The position numbers and the translations under genes are program-made. Positions 16,004 to 24,715 of a DNA stretch of 47,411 nucleotides are shown here, one piece after another (positions within the stretch are counted from its first letter, which is position 1; every line of letters begins with the position of its first letter). Under the pieces are notes generated by a model. It worked only from the letters and a program-made list of their open reading frames with translations, ran no database searches and was not told where the DNA came from. Source of the stretch: Dongia_A sp964542425 (GTDB lineage Bacteria > Pseudomonadota > Alphaproteobacteria > Dongiales > Dongiaceae); NCBI GenBank assembly GCA_964542425.1, contig CAZIUB010000010.1, positions 1 through 47,411 on the forward strand, written 5' to 3'.

Positions 16004-17233
16004 CTATCGCCGCGTCAGGACCTGGCGCGCGCGGGTCAGGCCCTCGGCCAGGCGGTCGATGTCGTGGGAGCCGTTATGGAGGCCGAACGAAGCGCGCACC
16101 GTGCCGGTGAGGCCGAGGTGGGTCATCAGCGGCTGGGCGCAATGATGCCCGCTGCGCAAGCAAACCCCGACATCGCCCAAGAGCGTGCCGACATCGTGCG
16201 GGTGCGCGCCCTCGATCGCGAAGGAAACGATCCCCACCCGCTCCCTGGGCCGCCCGATGAAGCGCAAGCCTGGAATTTCACCCAATTGCGCCAGCGTGTA
16301 CTCGGTCAGCCTTCGTTCATGGCTTTGGATCGCTTCCCAGCCCGGGCGTTCCAGGAAATCGAGCGCGGCGGCAAACCCGATCGCCTCGCCAATCGCCGGC
16401 GTGCCGGCCTCGAAGCGCTGGGGTGGCTCGGCATAAGTCGTTCCTTCGGTCGAGACACTGGCGATCATGCCGCCCCCGCCCATGAAGGGCGGCATGGCCC
16501 GAAGGATTTCCGGACGCGCGTAGAGGGCACCGATCCCGTCGGGGCCATAGAGTTTGTGTGCGGTCAGGGCCAGAAAATCGCAATCCCATGTCCCAACATC
16601 GATCGGCAGGTGGGGTGCGGCCTGGGCCGCGTCCACCAGGGTCAGCGCGCCCACCTTCCTGGCGAGATCGACAACTTCCCGGACCGGAACCCTGGTGCCA
16701 AGCGTGTTGGCGGCGGCGGTGAAGGCCACCAGCTTCACCCGATTCTTCAGCAGGCTTTCCAGGTGGTCGAGATCGAGATTGCCGTCGGAATCGATGGTGG
16801 CGAATTTGATGCTGGCGCCCTTGCGCGCCGCCAGCATCTGCCAGGGGACGATGTTCGAATGATGCTCGAGAATGGTGAGGAGAATCTCGTCGCCGGCCTC
16901 GATGTTGGCATTGCCCCAGCTTTGCGCAACCAGGTTGATGGCCTCGGTCGCGTTGCGGGTGAAGACGATGGCCGAAGGATCGGGTGCCCGCAGGAAGCGG
17001 GCAAGGCGCTCGCGCGCGGCTTCGTAGGCATCGGTCGCGGCCTCGCTCAAAGCGTAGACGCCGCGATGGATGTTGGCGTAACTGGTTTCATAGAACGCGC
17101 GCCAGGCACCCAGCACGAGCGCCGGTTTCTGGGCGCTGGCGGCGCTGTCCAGATAAGCGACGGCACCGGGGCGGCGCAGTAGCGGGAATTCCGCCCGCGC
17201 GACCAGGGGGGCGATGGTTTCAATTCGCGTCAT
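16004..17233 (-). CDS. sufS: Cysteine desulfurase SufS
   Basis: 409 residues from ATG 17233 (MTRIETIAPLVARAEFPLLR), the normal SufS length. The frame reaches 17305 but has no family-like extension. PLP lysine Lys227 lies in LTAHKLYGPDG, and the active-site Cys365 in RSGHHCAQP. TEAINLVAQSWG and HHSNIVPW are further SufS/CsdA hallmarks. It takes sulfur from cysteine for Fe-S cluster assembly. It stands alone: no sufBCD, sufE or sufT is within reach, so either the suf operon is elsewhere or this is a CsdA-like second copy. Confidence 0.9.
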   Translation of the reverse strand: MTRIETIAPLVARAEFPLLRRPGAVAYLDSAASAQKPALVLGAWRAFYETSYANIHRGVYALSEAATDAYEAARERLARFLRAPDPSAIVFTRNATEAINLVAQSWGNANIEAGDEILLTILEHHSNIVPWQMLAARKGASIKFATIDSDGNLDLDHLESLLKNRVKLVAFTAAANTLGTRVPVREVVDLARKVGALTLVDAAQAAPHLPIDVGTWDCDFLALTAHKLYGPDGIGALYARPEILRAMPPFMGGGGMIASVSTEGTTYAEPPQRFEAGTPAIGEAIGFAAALDFLERPGWEAIQSHERRLTEYTLAQLGEIPGLRFIGRPRERVGIVSFAIEGAHPHDVGTLLGDVGVCLRSGHHCAQPLMTHLGLTGTVRASFGLHNGSHDIDRLAEGLTRARQVLTRR

Positions 17234-17305
17234 GCCTGCCTCGTCAGCGCGATTGCGCGGCCTCGAACTCCCCCATGTCAAGCCTCCAAAGAGAAAGGGA
17301 AACAA

Positions 17306-18056
17306 GAAAGGGGACGCTACCCTTATTCACCATCCTCTTTCTTCGGTCGTCCCCGTGGTCGGTACCGTAGCGTTCGCCCCGTCAGCTTCTCCAGGTTCTG
17401 AATGAATTTTTTCGAACCGCAGGGCAGGCCTTTGTCGGCACTGCGCCGCAATACCTCCAGCTTGTCCGGTTCATCACCTTCGGCAAGCCAGGCGGACCAG
17501 TCACCGATGCCCTCGAATTGCCGGCGCCAGGCGGACTTGTCGGTCAGTGTCGCATCGTGTCGTAGTCCGCAATGCGCGCTCGCGCTCGACCAGCGATAGT
17601 TCTCCGCCTTGCGCACCATCCTGGCCCGCACCGGATTGCGCTCGACGTAGCGTATCGCCGCCCAGAGATAGGTCTCATCGAGCGCCGAGGAGAAGTACCG
17701 TCCCTGCCACAGGTGCCCTTTCCAGTTTCGGGTGCGGTTGATGCGTTGGGCATAACGCATGTGCAGCGGTTTAAGCACCCGCTGCAGGCCATCCTCGCTT
17801 GCCGGCACCACGACGAGGTGAACATGGTTGGTCATCAGACAATACGCGAGAACATCCACTTCGTTTCCCTCGGCGTAGTCCTTTAGCCACTGCAGATAGG
17901 CGTGGCGATCGTCATCGGTGAAGAACACCACTTCACGACGATTGCCCCGCTGGGTGATGTGATGGGGCACGCCGGGGCAGACGGTTCGGGCGAGGCGGGG
18001 CATGTGGACAATCTAACATGACGGGCGGGAAAAATAAAGGGTAGCGTCCCCTTTAA
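17306..18056 (-). mobile_element. RAYT transposon unit: transposase gene flanked by REP arms
   Basis: GAAAGGGGACGCTACCCTTA (from 17306) at the 3' end and AAAGGGTAGCGTCCCCTTT (18036-18054) at the 5' end are inverted copies of one arm and enclose a Y1-transposase gene. The 3' arm overlaps the transposase stop codon. These arms match those of the three stand-alone REPINs in the window, making this the likely source of activity for that family. Confidence 0.85.
17323..18003 (-). CDS. REP-associated tyrosine transposase (RAYT, Y1/HUH family)
   Basis: 226 residues. N-terminal GVPHHITQRGNRRE, the HUH pair His60/His62 in LMTNHVHLVVVP, GHLWQGRYFSSAL (97-109) and RYVERNPVRARMV (118-130, candidate nucleophile Tyr119) are the standard RAYT landmarks, and YRWSSASAH follows. 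The C-terminus ends in a basic RPRGRPKKEDGE tail. RAYTs are single-copy, IS200/IS605-related single-strand endonucleases linked to REP palindromes. This one is intact and flanked by REP arms. It sits between sufS and glpK, in a gap with no other gene. Confidence 0.95.
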   Translation of the reverse strand: MPRLARTVCPGVPHHITQRGNRREVVFFTDDDRHAYLQWLKDYAEGNEVDVLAYCLMTNHVHLVVVPASEDGLQRVLKPLHMRYAQRINRTRNWKGHLWQGRYFSSALDETYLWAAIRYVERNPVRARMVRKAENYRWSSASAHCGLRHDATLTDKSAWRRQFEGIGDWSAWLAEGDEPDKLEVLRRSADKGLPCGSKKFIQNLEKLTGRTLRYRPRGRPKKEDGE

Positions 18057-18079
18057 GGGAGAGGGAGGGGGCGAGTCCG

Positions 18080-19558
18080 CTATCTGGATTGCACGCGCTT
18101 GATTGCCTGTTGCCAGCCGGCATAGAGCGCCTGGCGTTGATCCGGGTTCATGGATGGCGAGAACAGCCGATCGCGTTGCCAATTGGACGATACCTCGCCC
18201 AGCGAGGCATAGATCCCGGCGCCAAGCCCGGCGCACAGGGCCGCGCCCAAGGCTGTGGTCTCGGTCACCACCGGGCGCTCGACCGGTGTATCCAGGATAT
18301 CGGCCAGGAATTGCATCACCCAATCGTTGCGCACCATGCCGCCATCGACGCGGAGCGCGCTCGGTTTGGCGCCGCCATCGGCCTCCATCGCCGACATGAG
18401 ATCGCGGGTCTGGTAGCAGACCGCCTCGAGGGCCGAGCGCACGATTTCGGCGATGCCGGTGTCGCGGGTCAATCCCAGGATGGCGCCCCTGGCCGCCGGG
18501 TCCCAATAGGGAGCGCCGAGGCCGGTGAAGGCCGGCACCAGGTAGACCCCGCGCGTGCCCGCGATCGAGCGCGCGAGGGCTTCGGTTTCGCCGGCCTGGT
18601 GGATCAGCTTCAACCCATCGCGCAGCCATTGCACCGCGGCGCCGGCGACGAAGATGCTGCCCTCCAGCGCATACGCGACTTTGCCGTCGAAGCGATAGCC
18701 GATGGTGGTGAGCAGGCGATTTGTCGAGGCAACTGCCTGGTCGCCGGTATTCATGAGCGCGAAGCACCCGGTGCCATAAGTGCTCTTGATCATGCCGGGC
18801 GCGAAGCAGGCCTGGCCGATGAGTGCCGCCTGCTGGTCGCCGGCCATGCCGGTGATGGGGAGCGCCACGCCGATCGTGCCCGGATCGCTCACGCCGAACT
18901 CGGCGGCATTGTCGCGCACTTCGGGCAGTAGACTCTCGGGCACGCCGAACAATTCCAGCAACTCCCGATCCCATTCCATCTTGCGGATGTCATAGAGCAT
19001 GGTGCGGGAGGCGTTGGCGGCATCGGTCGCATGCGACTTGCCATTGGTCAGGCGCCACAGCAAGAAGCAATCGATGGTGCCGAAGGCGAGTTCGCCGCGG
19101 GTGGCGGATTCCCTGGCCCCGGCGACGTTCTCCAGGATCCAGGCGATCTTGGTCGCCGAGAAATAGGAATCGATCAAGAGGCCGGTCCTGGATTGGATCA
19201 GCTTTTCCATCCCCTTCTCGATGAGTTGCCGGCACAGAGGCGCGCCCCGTCGGTCCTGCCAGACGATGGCGTTGTGCACCGGCTTGCCGGTCTTGCGGTT
19301 CCAAACGACAGTGGTCTCGCGCTGGTTGGTGATGCCGATGGCGCGGGGCCTTGCCGCAGGCCCGCGCTGGATCGCCTCGCGGCAAACCGCCTGGGTCGCG
19401 CGCCAGATTTCCTCGGGATCATGCTCGACCCAGCCGTCGGCTGGAAAAATCTGCGGCAATTCCCGTTGCGCGACGGCTTGTTGCTCGCCCTTGAGGTCGA
19501 ACAGGATGGCGCGCGTGGAGGTCGTGCCCTGGTCGATCGAAAGAATGCAATCCGGCAT
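18080..19558 (-). CDS. glpK: Glycerol kinase
   Basis: 492 residues, normal length. N-terminal SIDQGTTSTRAILFD and C-terminal-half RVDGGMVRNDWVMQFLADIL are FGGY/GlpK signatures, and KSTYGTGCFALMNTG is the nucleotide-binding loop. It phosphorylates glycerol to sn-glycerol-3-phosphate in the cytoplasm. No glpF or glpD is adjacent. A second, more divergent FGGY kinase is present at 36249-37685. The start lies six bases from an inverted remnant of the two-hairpin element. Confidence 0.95.
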   Translation of the reverse strand: MPDCILSIDQGTTSTRAILFDLKGEQQAVAQRELPQIFPADGWVEHDPEEIWRATQAVCREAIQRGPAARPRAIGITNQRETTVVWNRKTGKPVHNAIVWQDRRGAPLCRQLIEKGMEKLIQSRTGLLIDSYFSATKIAWILENVAGARESATRGELAFGTIDCFLLWRLTNGKSHATDAANASRTMLYDIRKMEWDRELLELFGVPESLLPEVRDNAAEFGVSDPGTIGVALPITGMAGDQQAALIGQACFAPGMIKSTYGTGCFALMNTGDQAVASTNRLLTTIGYRFDGKVAYALEGSIFVAGAAVQWLRDGLKLIHQAGETEALARSIAGTRGVYLVPAFTGLGAPYWDPAARGAILGLTRDTGIAEIVRSALEAVCYQTRDLMSAMEADGGAKPSALRVDGGMVRNDWVMQFLADILDTPVERPVVTETTALGAALCAGLGAGIYASLGEVSSNWQRDRLFSPSMNPDQRQALYAGWQQAIKRVQSR

Positions 19559-19564
19559 ATCCTA

Positions 19565-19631
19565 GTGCCCGCCTGTCGTGAGACTGGATGATTCAGCCAT
19601 ATGATCCCACCAGTGCACGCCGTCGGGGCAC
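19565..19631 (-). repeat. Two-hairpin dispersed element, inverted remnant (copy F, right half)
   Basis: Read on the minus strand this resembles the right half of copy C: segments equivalent to the GATTCAGCC and GTCGCGAGAC parts appear in order (here TGTCGTGAGACTGG and ATGATTCAGCC). The ends pair as GTGCCC/GGGCAC, replacing GTACCC/GGGTAC of the other copies, another A-T to G-C compensatory change. The left hairpin is not recognisable. Confidence 0.5.
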
Positions 19632-19752
19632 TTTCAAAAAGTCGGCTAACGGGTCGATCCGTTGTTGTTGTTCTTGTTGCTTTCGTCTTGACCGAAATTG
19701 GATGCTCTGTCACCGCAATCCCGGCCGCCTCGCGGCGCCCGTCGTCCCGCTC

Positions 19753-20064
19753 TCAACCATATTTCTTGGCGGCGGCGGCGATATCGGCGCCGGCCCGCCC
19801 AAGGTCCTCCGGCGTCATCGTCGCCAGGAACTCGACCTGGGCCTTCAAGGCAAGGAACCAGGGCTCGGCGATGGCCGGAATGCGCGCGACATCGTCAATG
19901 TTGACGATGAGGATGCCGCTGCGCTTCCCGTCGAGCGCGGTGAAGTACGCGGCTTCCGGCTTCTGCTCGGACAGGATCGACTGGATCGTCGATCCCAGCG
20001 TGCCCTTGCGCACCAAGGCGTTGCCTGCCTCGACGTCGAACGTCACCTTGACGATGAAACGCAT
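19753..20064 (-). CDS. Small conserved hypothetical protein
   Basis: 103 residues: MRFIVKVTFDVEAGNALVRK start, KPEAAYFTALDGKRSGILI middle and PWFLALKAQVEFLATMTPED near the end. I recognise this layout (a short alpha/beta protein with PEAAYF and PEDL motifs) from many proteobacterial genomes as an uncharacterised small protein, sometimes named by automatic pipelines without evidence. It may be a dimeric ferredoxin-like fold. A GGAGGGA-type ribosome-binding site (TCCCTCC on the plus strand) lies about four bases upstream of the ATG, which supports translation. No partner gene is evident. Confidence 0.75.
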   Translation of the reverse strand: MRFIVKVTFDVEAGNALVRKGTLGSTIQSILSEQKPEAAYFTALDGKRSGILIVNIDDVARIPAIAEPWFLALKAQVEFLATMTPEDLGRAGADIAAAAKKYG

Positions 20065-20238
20065 GCTTCCCTCCTTCTAGCGGATGCAATCCAACCCGGG
20101 TTTTCCCGGATGACGCTTCGCGGACACGCAAGAGTTAGCACAATCGAGCATTGACCGAAAGCGTGACCGCGTGGCGCGGATCCAAGGCCGCCGCGAAATC
20201 CGGGATTACCCGCCCTCGAAAGTCGGAACTGGGCGCCC

Positions 20239-20892
20239 CTATCTGGTTCCAAACAGGCGGTCGCCGGCATCGCCCAAGCCTGGCACGATGTAGGCACTCT
20301 CGTTCAGATGGGAATCGAGTGCGGCGGAATAGACCGGGACCTTGGGGTGCGCCCTCTGGAATTCGCGCACGCCTTCGGGTGCGGCCACCAGGACCATCAT
20401 GCGGATATTGTCGTCGGAGACCCCGCGCTTGTTCAGTGTATCGACGGCGGCGACCGCCGAATGCCCGGTCGCCAGCATCGGATCGACCAGGATGAACACG
20501 CGGCCCTCCGGGTCCGGCAGCTTGACGAAATACTCGACCGGGCGCTTGGTCGCATGATCGCGATAGAGGCCGATATGGCCCACGCGGGCGGGCGGGATCA
20601 GCTCCAGCAGGCCCTCGGCCATCACCAATCCGGCGCGCAGGATCGGCACCACCGCGACCTTCTTGCCCGCAAGCGTGGGCGCCTCCATGGCGGCGAGCGG
20701 GGTTTCGATTCCGACCGTGGTCATCGCGAAATTGCGCGTGATTTCGTAGCCCATGAGGAGCGCTATCTCGCGAAGCAACTGCCGGAACAGAATGGTGGGC
20801 GTTGTCTTGTCGCGCATCATGGAGAGCTTGTGCTGGATCAGCGGATGGTCGAGCACGAAGAATTGCGGATACTCCGCGAAGGTCCTGGGCAT
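20239..20892 (-). CDS. upp: Uracil phosphoribosyltransferase
   Basis: 217 residues. The PRPP-binding motif is VFILVDPMLATGHS (132-145), with the LMGYEITRN and VVPILRAGLVMAEGLLELIP segments typical of Upp and the C-terminal PGLGDAGDRLFGT uracil-binding loop. It converts uracil plus PRPP to UMP in pyrimidine salvage. No uraA permease is beside it. Confidence 0.96.
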   Translation of the reverse strand: MPRTFAEYPQFFVLDHPLIQHKLSMMRDKTTPTILFRQLLREIALLMGYEITRNFAMTTVGIETPLAAMEAPTLAGKKVAVVPILRAGLVMAEGLLELIPPARVGHIGLYRDHATKRPVEYFVKLPDPEGRVFILVDPMLATGHSAVAAVDTLNKRGVSDDNIRMMVLVAAPEGVREFQRAHPKVPVYSAALDSHLNESAYIVPGLGDAGDRLFGTR

Positions 20893-21083
20893 GATACGAT
20901 TATCCGTTCGGTTGATGGTTGGTGGCTCCCCGTCCGAGTAGCTTAGGGAGGGAGGCGGCGCGGATCAAGCGCCGGCGATCGGCGAGAGCGGCGGTCGACG
21001 CCCCCTCACCCTCCCCTCGCCCCCGACTTCGTGCTTTGGGCAGTGGGGCGGATCAAGGACCTTGCATCAACTTTTCCCCGTCA

Positions 21084-21133
21084 TGCCCGTTCTTGACACG
21101 GGCATCCATGGACCGCCGGGTCAAGCCCGGCGG
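21084..21133. repeat. Two tandem hairpins in the upp-epimerase gap
   Basis: TGCCCGT-TCTTGAC-ACGGGCA (21084-21104) and CCGCCGGG-TCAAG-CCCGGCGG (21113-21133) are perfect short palindromes in tandem. Similar GTCATGCCC... and CGCCGGGTCAAGCCCGGCG palindromes are common intergenic repeats in alphaproteobacteria. The rest of the 285-bp gap (20893-21177) shows no gene. Confidence 0.65.
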
Positions 21134-21177
21134 TGCCGGGAAAAGAAAAGTGTGATGAGGGTACGAGCGACAGCCAC

Positions 21178-22179
21178 CTAAATCACCTGGAAGCCGTGCC
21201 TGTAGGGGTCGCGGTCGTCGATGAAAATCGTGTTGTAGCCGGTCATGCGCGCCCAGCCCTCGATCGAGGGCACGATCGCCGGATAATTGCCGACCTTGGT
21301 TTCGCTCTCCACACGGCCCTTGAATATCGAGCCGATGATGCTTTCGTGCACGAAAGACTGCCCGATCTTCAACTTTCCCTTGGCCGCGAGCTGGGCCATG
21401 CGCGCCGAGGTGCCGGTGCCGCAGGGCGAACGGTCGATCGCCTTGTCGCCATAGAAGACGGCGTTCCGGGCATCCGCGCCGGCCGCGTTCGGCGCGCCGG
21501 TCCACAGAATGTGACTCAGGCCCTCGATGGTCGGGTTCTCGGGATGCTGGAACTGGTAACGCTCGTTCAAGCGCTGGCGCAAATTTGGCGAGAGCCGCAC
21601 CAGATCCCCGGCCGAGAAATCCGCCAGGTCGCGATAGCGGGCTTGCGCCTCGACGATCGCATAGAAATTGCCGCCATAGGCGACATCGACCTTGATCGCG
21701 CCCAGTTCCGGGCAATCGACCTCCAGCCCTTCCGAAAGCAGGAACGCGGGCACGTTGGTGAGGCGCACGGATTCCACGTTTTCGCCCACCTGCTCGTATT
21801 CGGCCACCACCATTCCGGCCGGCGTGTCCAGATTGAGGCGGCCGGGCAGGCGCGGGCGCACAAGGCCCTGTTCCACCGCGACCGTCACCGTGCCGATGGT
21901 GCCGTGGCCGCACATCGGCAGGCAGCCCGAGGTCTCGATGAACAGGATGGCGAGGTCGCAATCGGGCCTGGTCGGGGGATAGAGGATCGCGCCCGACATC
22001 ATGTCGTGGCCCCTGGGCTCGAACATCAGGCCGCGGCGGATCCAGTCAAACTCGGCCAGGAAATGCTGGCGGCGTTCGCTCATGGTCGCACCCCGCAGCG
22101 CCGGCCCGCCTCCCATCACGACGCGCACCGGATTGCCGCAGGTATGGGCGTCCACGCAAGAAAAGGTGAATTTGGCCAT
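21178..22179 (-). CDS. 4-hydroxyproline 2-epimerase / proline racemase family
   Basis: 333 residues. It has two catalytic cysteines, Cys90 in PMCGHGTIG and Cys253 in SPCGTGTSARMA; enzymes with both Cys are epimerases or racemases, while trans-3-hydroxyproline dehydratases replace the first with Ser or Thr. The start DAHTCGNPVRVV is also typical. It probably converts trans-4-hydroxy-L-proline to cis-4-hydroxy-D-proline. The usual partners (D-amino-acid oxidase, DapA-like deaminase, KGSA dehydrogenase) are not adjacent, so the pathway would be split. The upstream gap to parE holds copy C of the two-hairpin element. Confidence 0.9.
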   Translation of the reverse strand: MAKFTFSCVDAHTCGNPVRVVMGGGPALRGATMSERRQHFLAEFDWIRRGLMFEPRGHDMMSGAILYPPTRPDCDLAILFIETSGCLPMCGHGTIGTVTVAVEQGLVRPRLPGRLNLDTPAGMVVAEYEQVGENVESVRLTNVPAFLLSEGLEVDCPELGAIKVDVAYGGNFYAIVEAQARYRDLADFSAGDLVRLSPNLRQRLNERYQFQHPENPTIEGLSHILWTGAPNAAGADARNAVFYGDKAIDRSPCGTGTSARMAQLAAKGKLKIGQSFVHESIIGSIFKGRVESETKVGNYPAIVPSIEGWARMTGYNTIFIDDRDPYRHGFQVI

Positions 22180-22312
22180 GGCTTATTCTTGCGGCAGGTC
22201 GCGAATCTCGGGAGGCAGTTCCTCGAGCACGGAGCGCATGGTTCCTCTCGCCGATTTCCCAGCCTCCATCCTAGAGCACAATTTGCCGGGATTTGCCAAT
22301 CGCCCACCCCAA

Positions 22313-22458
22313 GTGCCAACTTTCGGAAAAGCGTTATCCATGAAACGCTCCGACGCTTCCACGAAAGTTGGCACGTTTGACCCAATGATAAGTCGCCCGC
22401 CGGCGTGTGGCTTCCGGTGTCATATTGGCGATTCAGCCGGTCTCGCGACGGCGGGTAC
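22313..22458 (+). repeat. Two-hairpin dispersed element, copy C (complete)
   Basis: Left hairpin: GTGCCAACTTTCG (22313-22325) and CGAAAGTTGGCAC (22362-22374), perfect over 13 pairs, with inner arm AAGCGT/ACGCTT (22329-22334, 22353-22358). Right half runs from CGCCCGCCGGCGTGTGGC to GACGGCGGGTAC (end 22458). This is the cleanest uninterrupted copy, in the 336-bp gap between the epimerase and parE genes; the rest of that gap shows no gene. Confidence 0.88.
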
Positions 22459-22515
22459 TGGCTCTTGCCCGATTCGGCGCCCAAGACCTATGAAGGACGT
22501 GGCTGAACGAGCGTC

Positions 22516-24522
22516 ATGGATGGCATGAGCACGCTTTTCGACGAGCCCCCTGGAAAACTCCCCGGCAAGAAGGGCGACTACACCGCCAAGGACGTCGAGA
22601 TCCTGGAGGGGCTGGAGCCCGTGCGCAGACGCCCCGCCATGTATATCGGCGGAACCGACGAGCACGCGCTGCATCATCTGGCGGCCGAGATCCTGGACAA
22701 TTCCATGGACGAAGTGGTGGAGCGCCATGCCACCTGGATCGAGGTCGCGTTGGACAAGACCGGCTCGGTCAGCGTGCGGGACAACGGGCGCGGCATCCCG
22801 GTGGAACCGCATCCGAAACTCAAACACCTCTCGACGTTGGAAGTCGTGCTGACGGTGCTCCATTCCGGCGCCAAATTCTCCAACAAGCTCTACAAGACAT
22901 CGGGCGGGCTGCACGGAGTCGGCCTGTCGGTCGTGAACGCGCTCTCCGACCATCTGCGCGCCGAAGTCGCGCGAGAAAAAATGCTTTATGCGCAGACCTA
23001 TAGCAGAGGAAAGCCGATATCCAAGGTGAGACCGGAAGGCCCCGTCAACCGGCGCGGCACGACCATCATTTTTCACCCCGATCCGGAGATTTTCGGCAAG
23101 GCCCTGCATTTCCGCCCGAGCCGCCTCTATCGCATGTGCCGCTCCAAGGCCTATCTGTCTCGGGGCGTGGAAATCCGCTGGCGTTGCGACCCATCGCTGA
23201 TCCCCGAGGGCGACGACACGCCCCCTGAGGCGGTGCTGCAATTTCCGGGCGGACTCTTGGATTTCCTGAACGCGACGCTGGAGGCACGCAAGACCGTGAC
23301 CCAAACGCCCTTTGTCGGCCAGGCCGATTTCCAGGACGACCAAGGCCGGTTGGAATGGGCCATCGCCTGGCCGGTCGATGACGAGGGCTTCCTCAATTCC
23401 TATTGCAACACCGTACCCACGCCCGAGGGCGGCACCCACGAGGCGGGATTGCGCTCCGGGCTTGCGCGCTCGCTCCGCGCCTATGGCGAATTGATCGGCA
23501 ACCGCAAGGCCGGCCAGATCAATGCCGAGGACATCACCGGGGGCGCGATGATGCTGTTGTCGCTGTTCATCCACGACCCGCAATTCCAGGGCCAGACCAA
23601 GGAAAAACTCTCCAGCGCCGAGGCCTCGCGCCTGGTCGATGCCACGATCAAGGATCATTTCGACCATTGGCTGAGCGCCGATCCGGCCCGCACCAGGGAT
23701 CTGATCGAGCGGACCATGGAGAAGGTCGAGGAGCGGCTTAAACGCAAACAGGACAAGGAGCTGACCCGCAAGAGCGCCACCCGCAAACTACGACTCCCCG
23801 GCAAGCTCACCGATTGCAGCCGCGACTCGCGCGACGGAACCGAATTGTTCCTGGTCGAGGGCGATTCGGCCGGCGGCTCGGCCAAGCAGGCGCGCGAGCG
23901 CGAGACCCAGGCGATCCTCCCCCTTCGCGGCAAGATCCTGAACGTCGCCAGTGCCACCGCCGACAAATTGGGCGCCAATCAGGAGCTGATCGATCTCATC
24001 CAGGCGCTGGGCTGCGGCACGCGCGACAAATACGACGAGGTTAGGCTCCGCTACGACAAGGTCATCATCATGACCGACGCCGACGTCGATGGCGCGCATA
24101 TTGCCTCGCTGCTGATGACGTTCTTTTATCGCGAAATGCCGGGCCTGATCGAGAACGGGCATCTGTTCCTGGCCCAGCCGCCGCTCTATCGCCTGACCCA
24201 GGGCGATCATGTCGTTTATGCCCGCGACGATCCCCATAAGGAGGAATTGCTGAAGACCGATTTCGCCGGCAGGGGCAAGGTCGAGATCACAAGGTTCAAG
24301 GGATTGGGCGAGATGCCGGCCAGGCATTTGAAGGAAACCACGATGGACCCCAGGAGCCGCGTGCTGCTTCGGGTGCGCATGCCGCACCGCTACAACGAGG
24401 AGGAGCGCCAGGAAGCGCGCGAGACCGCCGATCTCGTGGAACGCCTGATGGGCCGCAAGCCGGAACTCCGGTTCCAGTTCATCCAGGAGAACGCCCAATT
24501 CGCCCGGGATCTGGACGTGTAG
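22516..24522 (+). CDS. parE: DNA topoisomerase IV subunit B
   Basis: 668 residues, the short alphaproteobacterial ParE size rather than GyrB (about 800). The ATPase domain has ILDNSMDE (Mg/ATP region), SVRDNGRGIPVE and TSGGLHGVGLSVVNALS. The TOPRIM domain has LVEGDSAGGSAKQ and MTDADVDGAHIASLL. With ParC it decatenates daughter chromosomes. GTG or ATG codons cluster at the start; ATG 22516 and ATG 22525 (MSTLFDE) are both plausible. parC is not in the window. The chromosome-segregation gene mipZ is convergent downstream. Confidence 0.95.
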   Translation: MDGMSTLFDEPPGKLPGKKGDYTAKDVEILEGLEPVRRRPAMYIGGTDEHALHHLAAEILDNSMDEVVERHATWIEVALDKTGSVSVRDNGRGIPVEPHPKLKHLSTLEVVLTVLHSGAKFSNKLYKTSGGLHGVGLSVVNALSDHLRAEVAREKMLYAQTYSRGKPISKVRPEGPVNRRGTTIIFHPDPEIFGKALHFRPSRLYRMCRSKAYLSRGVEIRWRCDPSLIPEGDDTPPEAVLQFPGGLLDFLNATLEARKTVTQTPFVGQADFQDDQGRLEWAIAWPVDDEGFLNSYCNTVPTPEGGTHEAGLRSGLARSLRAYGELIGNRKAGQINAEDITGGAMMLLSLFIHDPQFQGQTKEKLSSAEASRLVDATIKDHFDHWLSADPARTRDLIERTMEKVEERLKRKQDKELTRKSATRKLRLPGKLTDCSRDSRDGTELFLVEGDSAGGSAKQARERETQAILPLRGKILNVASATADKLGANQELIDLIQALGCGTRDKYDEVRLRYDKVIIMTDADVDGAHIASLLMTFFYREMPGLIENGHLFLAQPPLYRLTQGDHVVYARDDPHKEELLKTDFAGRGKVEITRFKGLGEMPARHLKETTMDPRSRVLLRVRMPHRYNEEERQEARETADLVERLMGRKPELRFQFIQENAQFARDLDV

Positions 24523-24553
24523 GAATGTCCCTCGGCCCCACGAGATTGCGCTC

Positions 24554-24654
24554 GGCACCCTCTCCCAAGGGAGAGGGAAAATGAAACTCCCTCACCCTCC
24601 CGTCGCTTTCGCGACGGGTCCCTCCCTCTCCCGCGATTCGCGGGAGAGGGTGCC
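24554..24654. repeat. Triple-hairpin palindromic element between parE and mipZ
   Basis: Outer 13-bp inverted repeats GGCACCCTCTCCC (24554-24566) and GGGAGAGGGTGCC (24642-24654) enclose three perfect hairpins: CCCTCTCCC-AA-GGGAGAGGG (24558-24577), CCCGTCGC-TTTC-GCGACGGG (24599-24618) and CCCTCTCCCGCG-ATT-CGCGGGAGAGGG (24624-24650). It lies between two convergent genes and could act as a bidirectional terminator, though no U-tract follows. Confidence 0.7.
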
Positions 24655-24715
24655 CTAGCGTTAGCCGAGGCGGGTGAGGGTTGGGGCGAGGGTCAGGTCC
24701 AAAGACAATCGCCGA

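Noticed and set aside
17306..18056. CRISPR-like or toxin-antitoxin array suggested by the recurring short repeats
   Set aside because: The repeats are inverted pairs at scattered positions without regular spacers, and the linked gene is a RAYT transposase.
19632..19752. Left hairpin of the inverted element copy F
   Set aside because: TTTCAAAAAGTCGGC is faintly similar to an arm, but no partner arm could be found.
22331..22400. Mini-ORF starting ATGAAACGCTCC inside each two-hairpin copy, as a small peptide gene
   Set aside because: Every copy has the ATG in its loop, but the reading frames diverge and end at different lengths, and stem changes preserve pairing rather than codons.
22516..24522. 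gyrB instead of parE
   Set aside because: At 668 residues it lacks the insert and length of GyrB, and its N-terminal region reads like alphaproteobacterial ParE.
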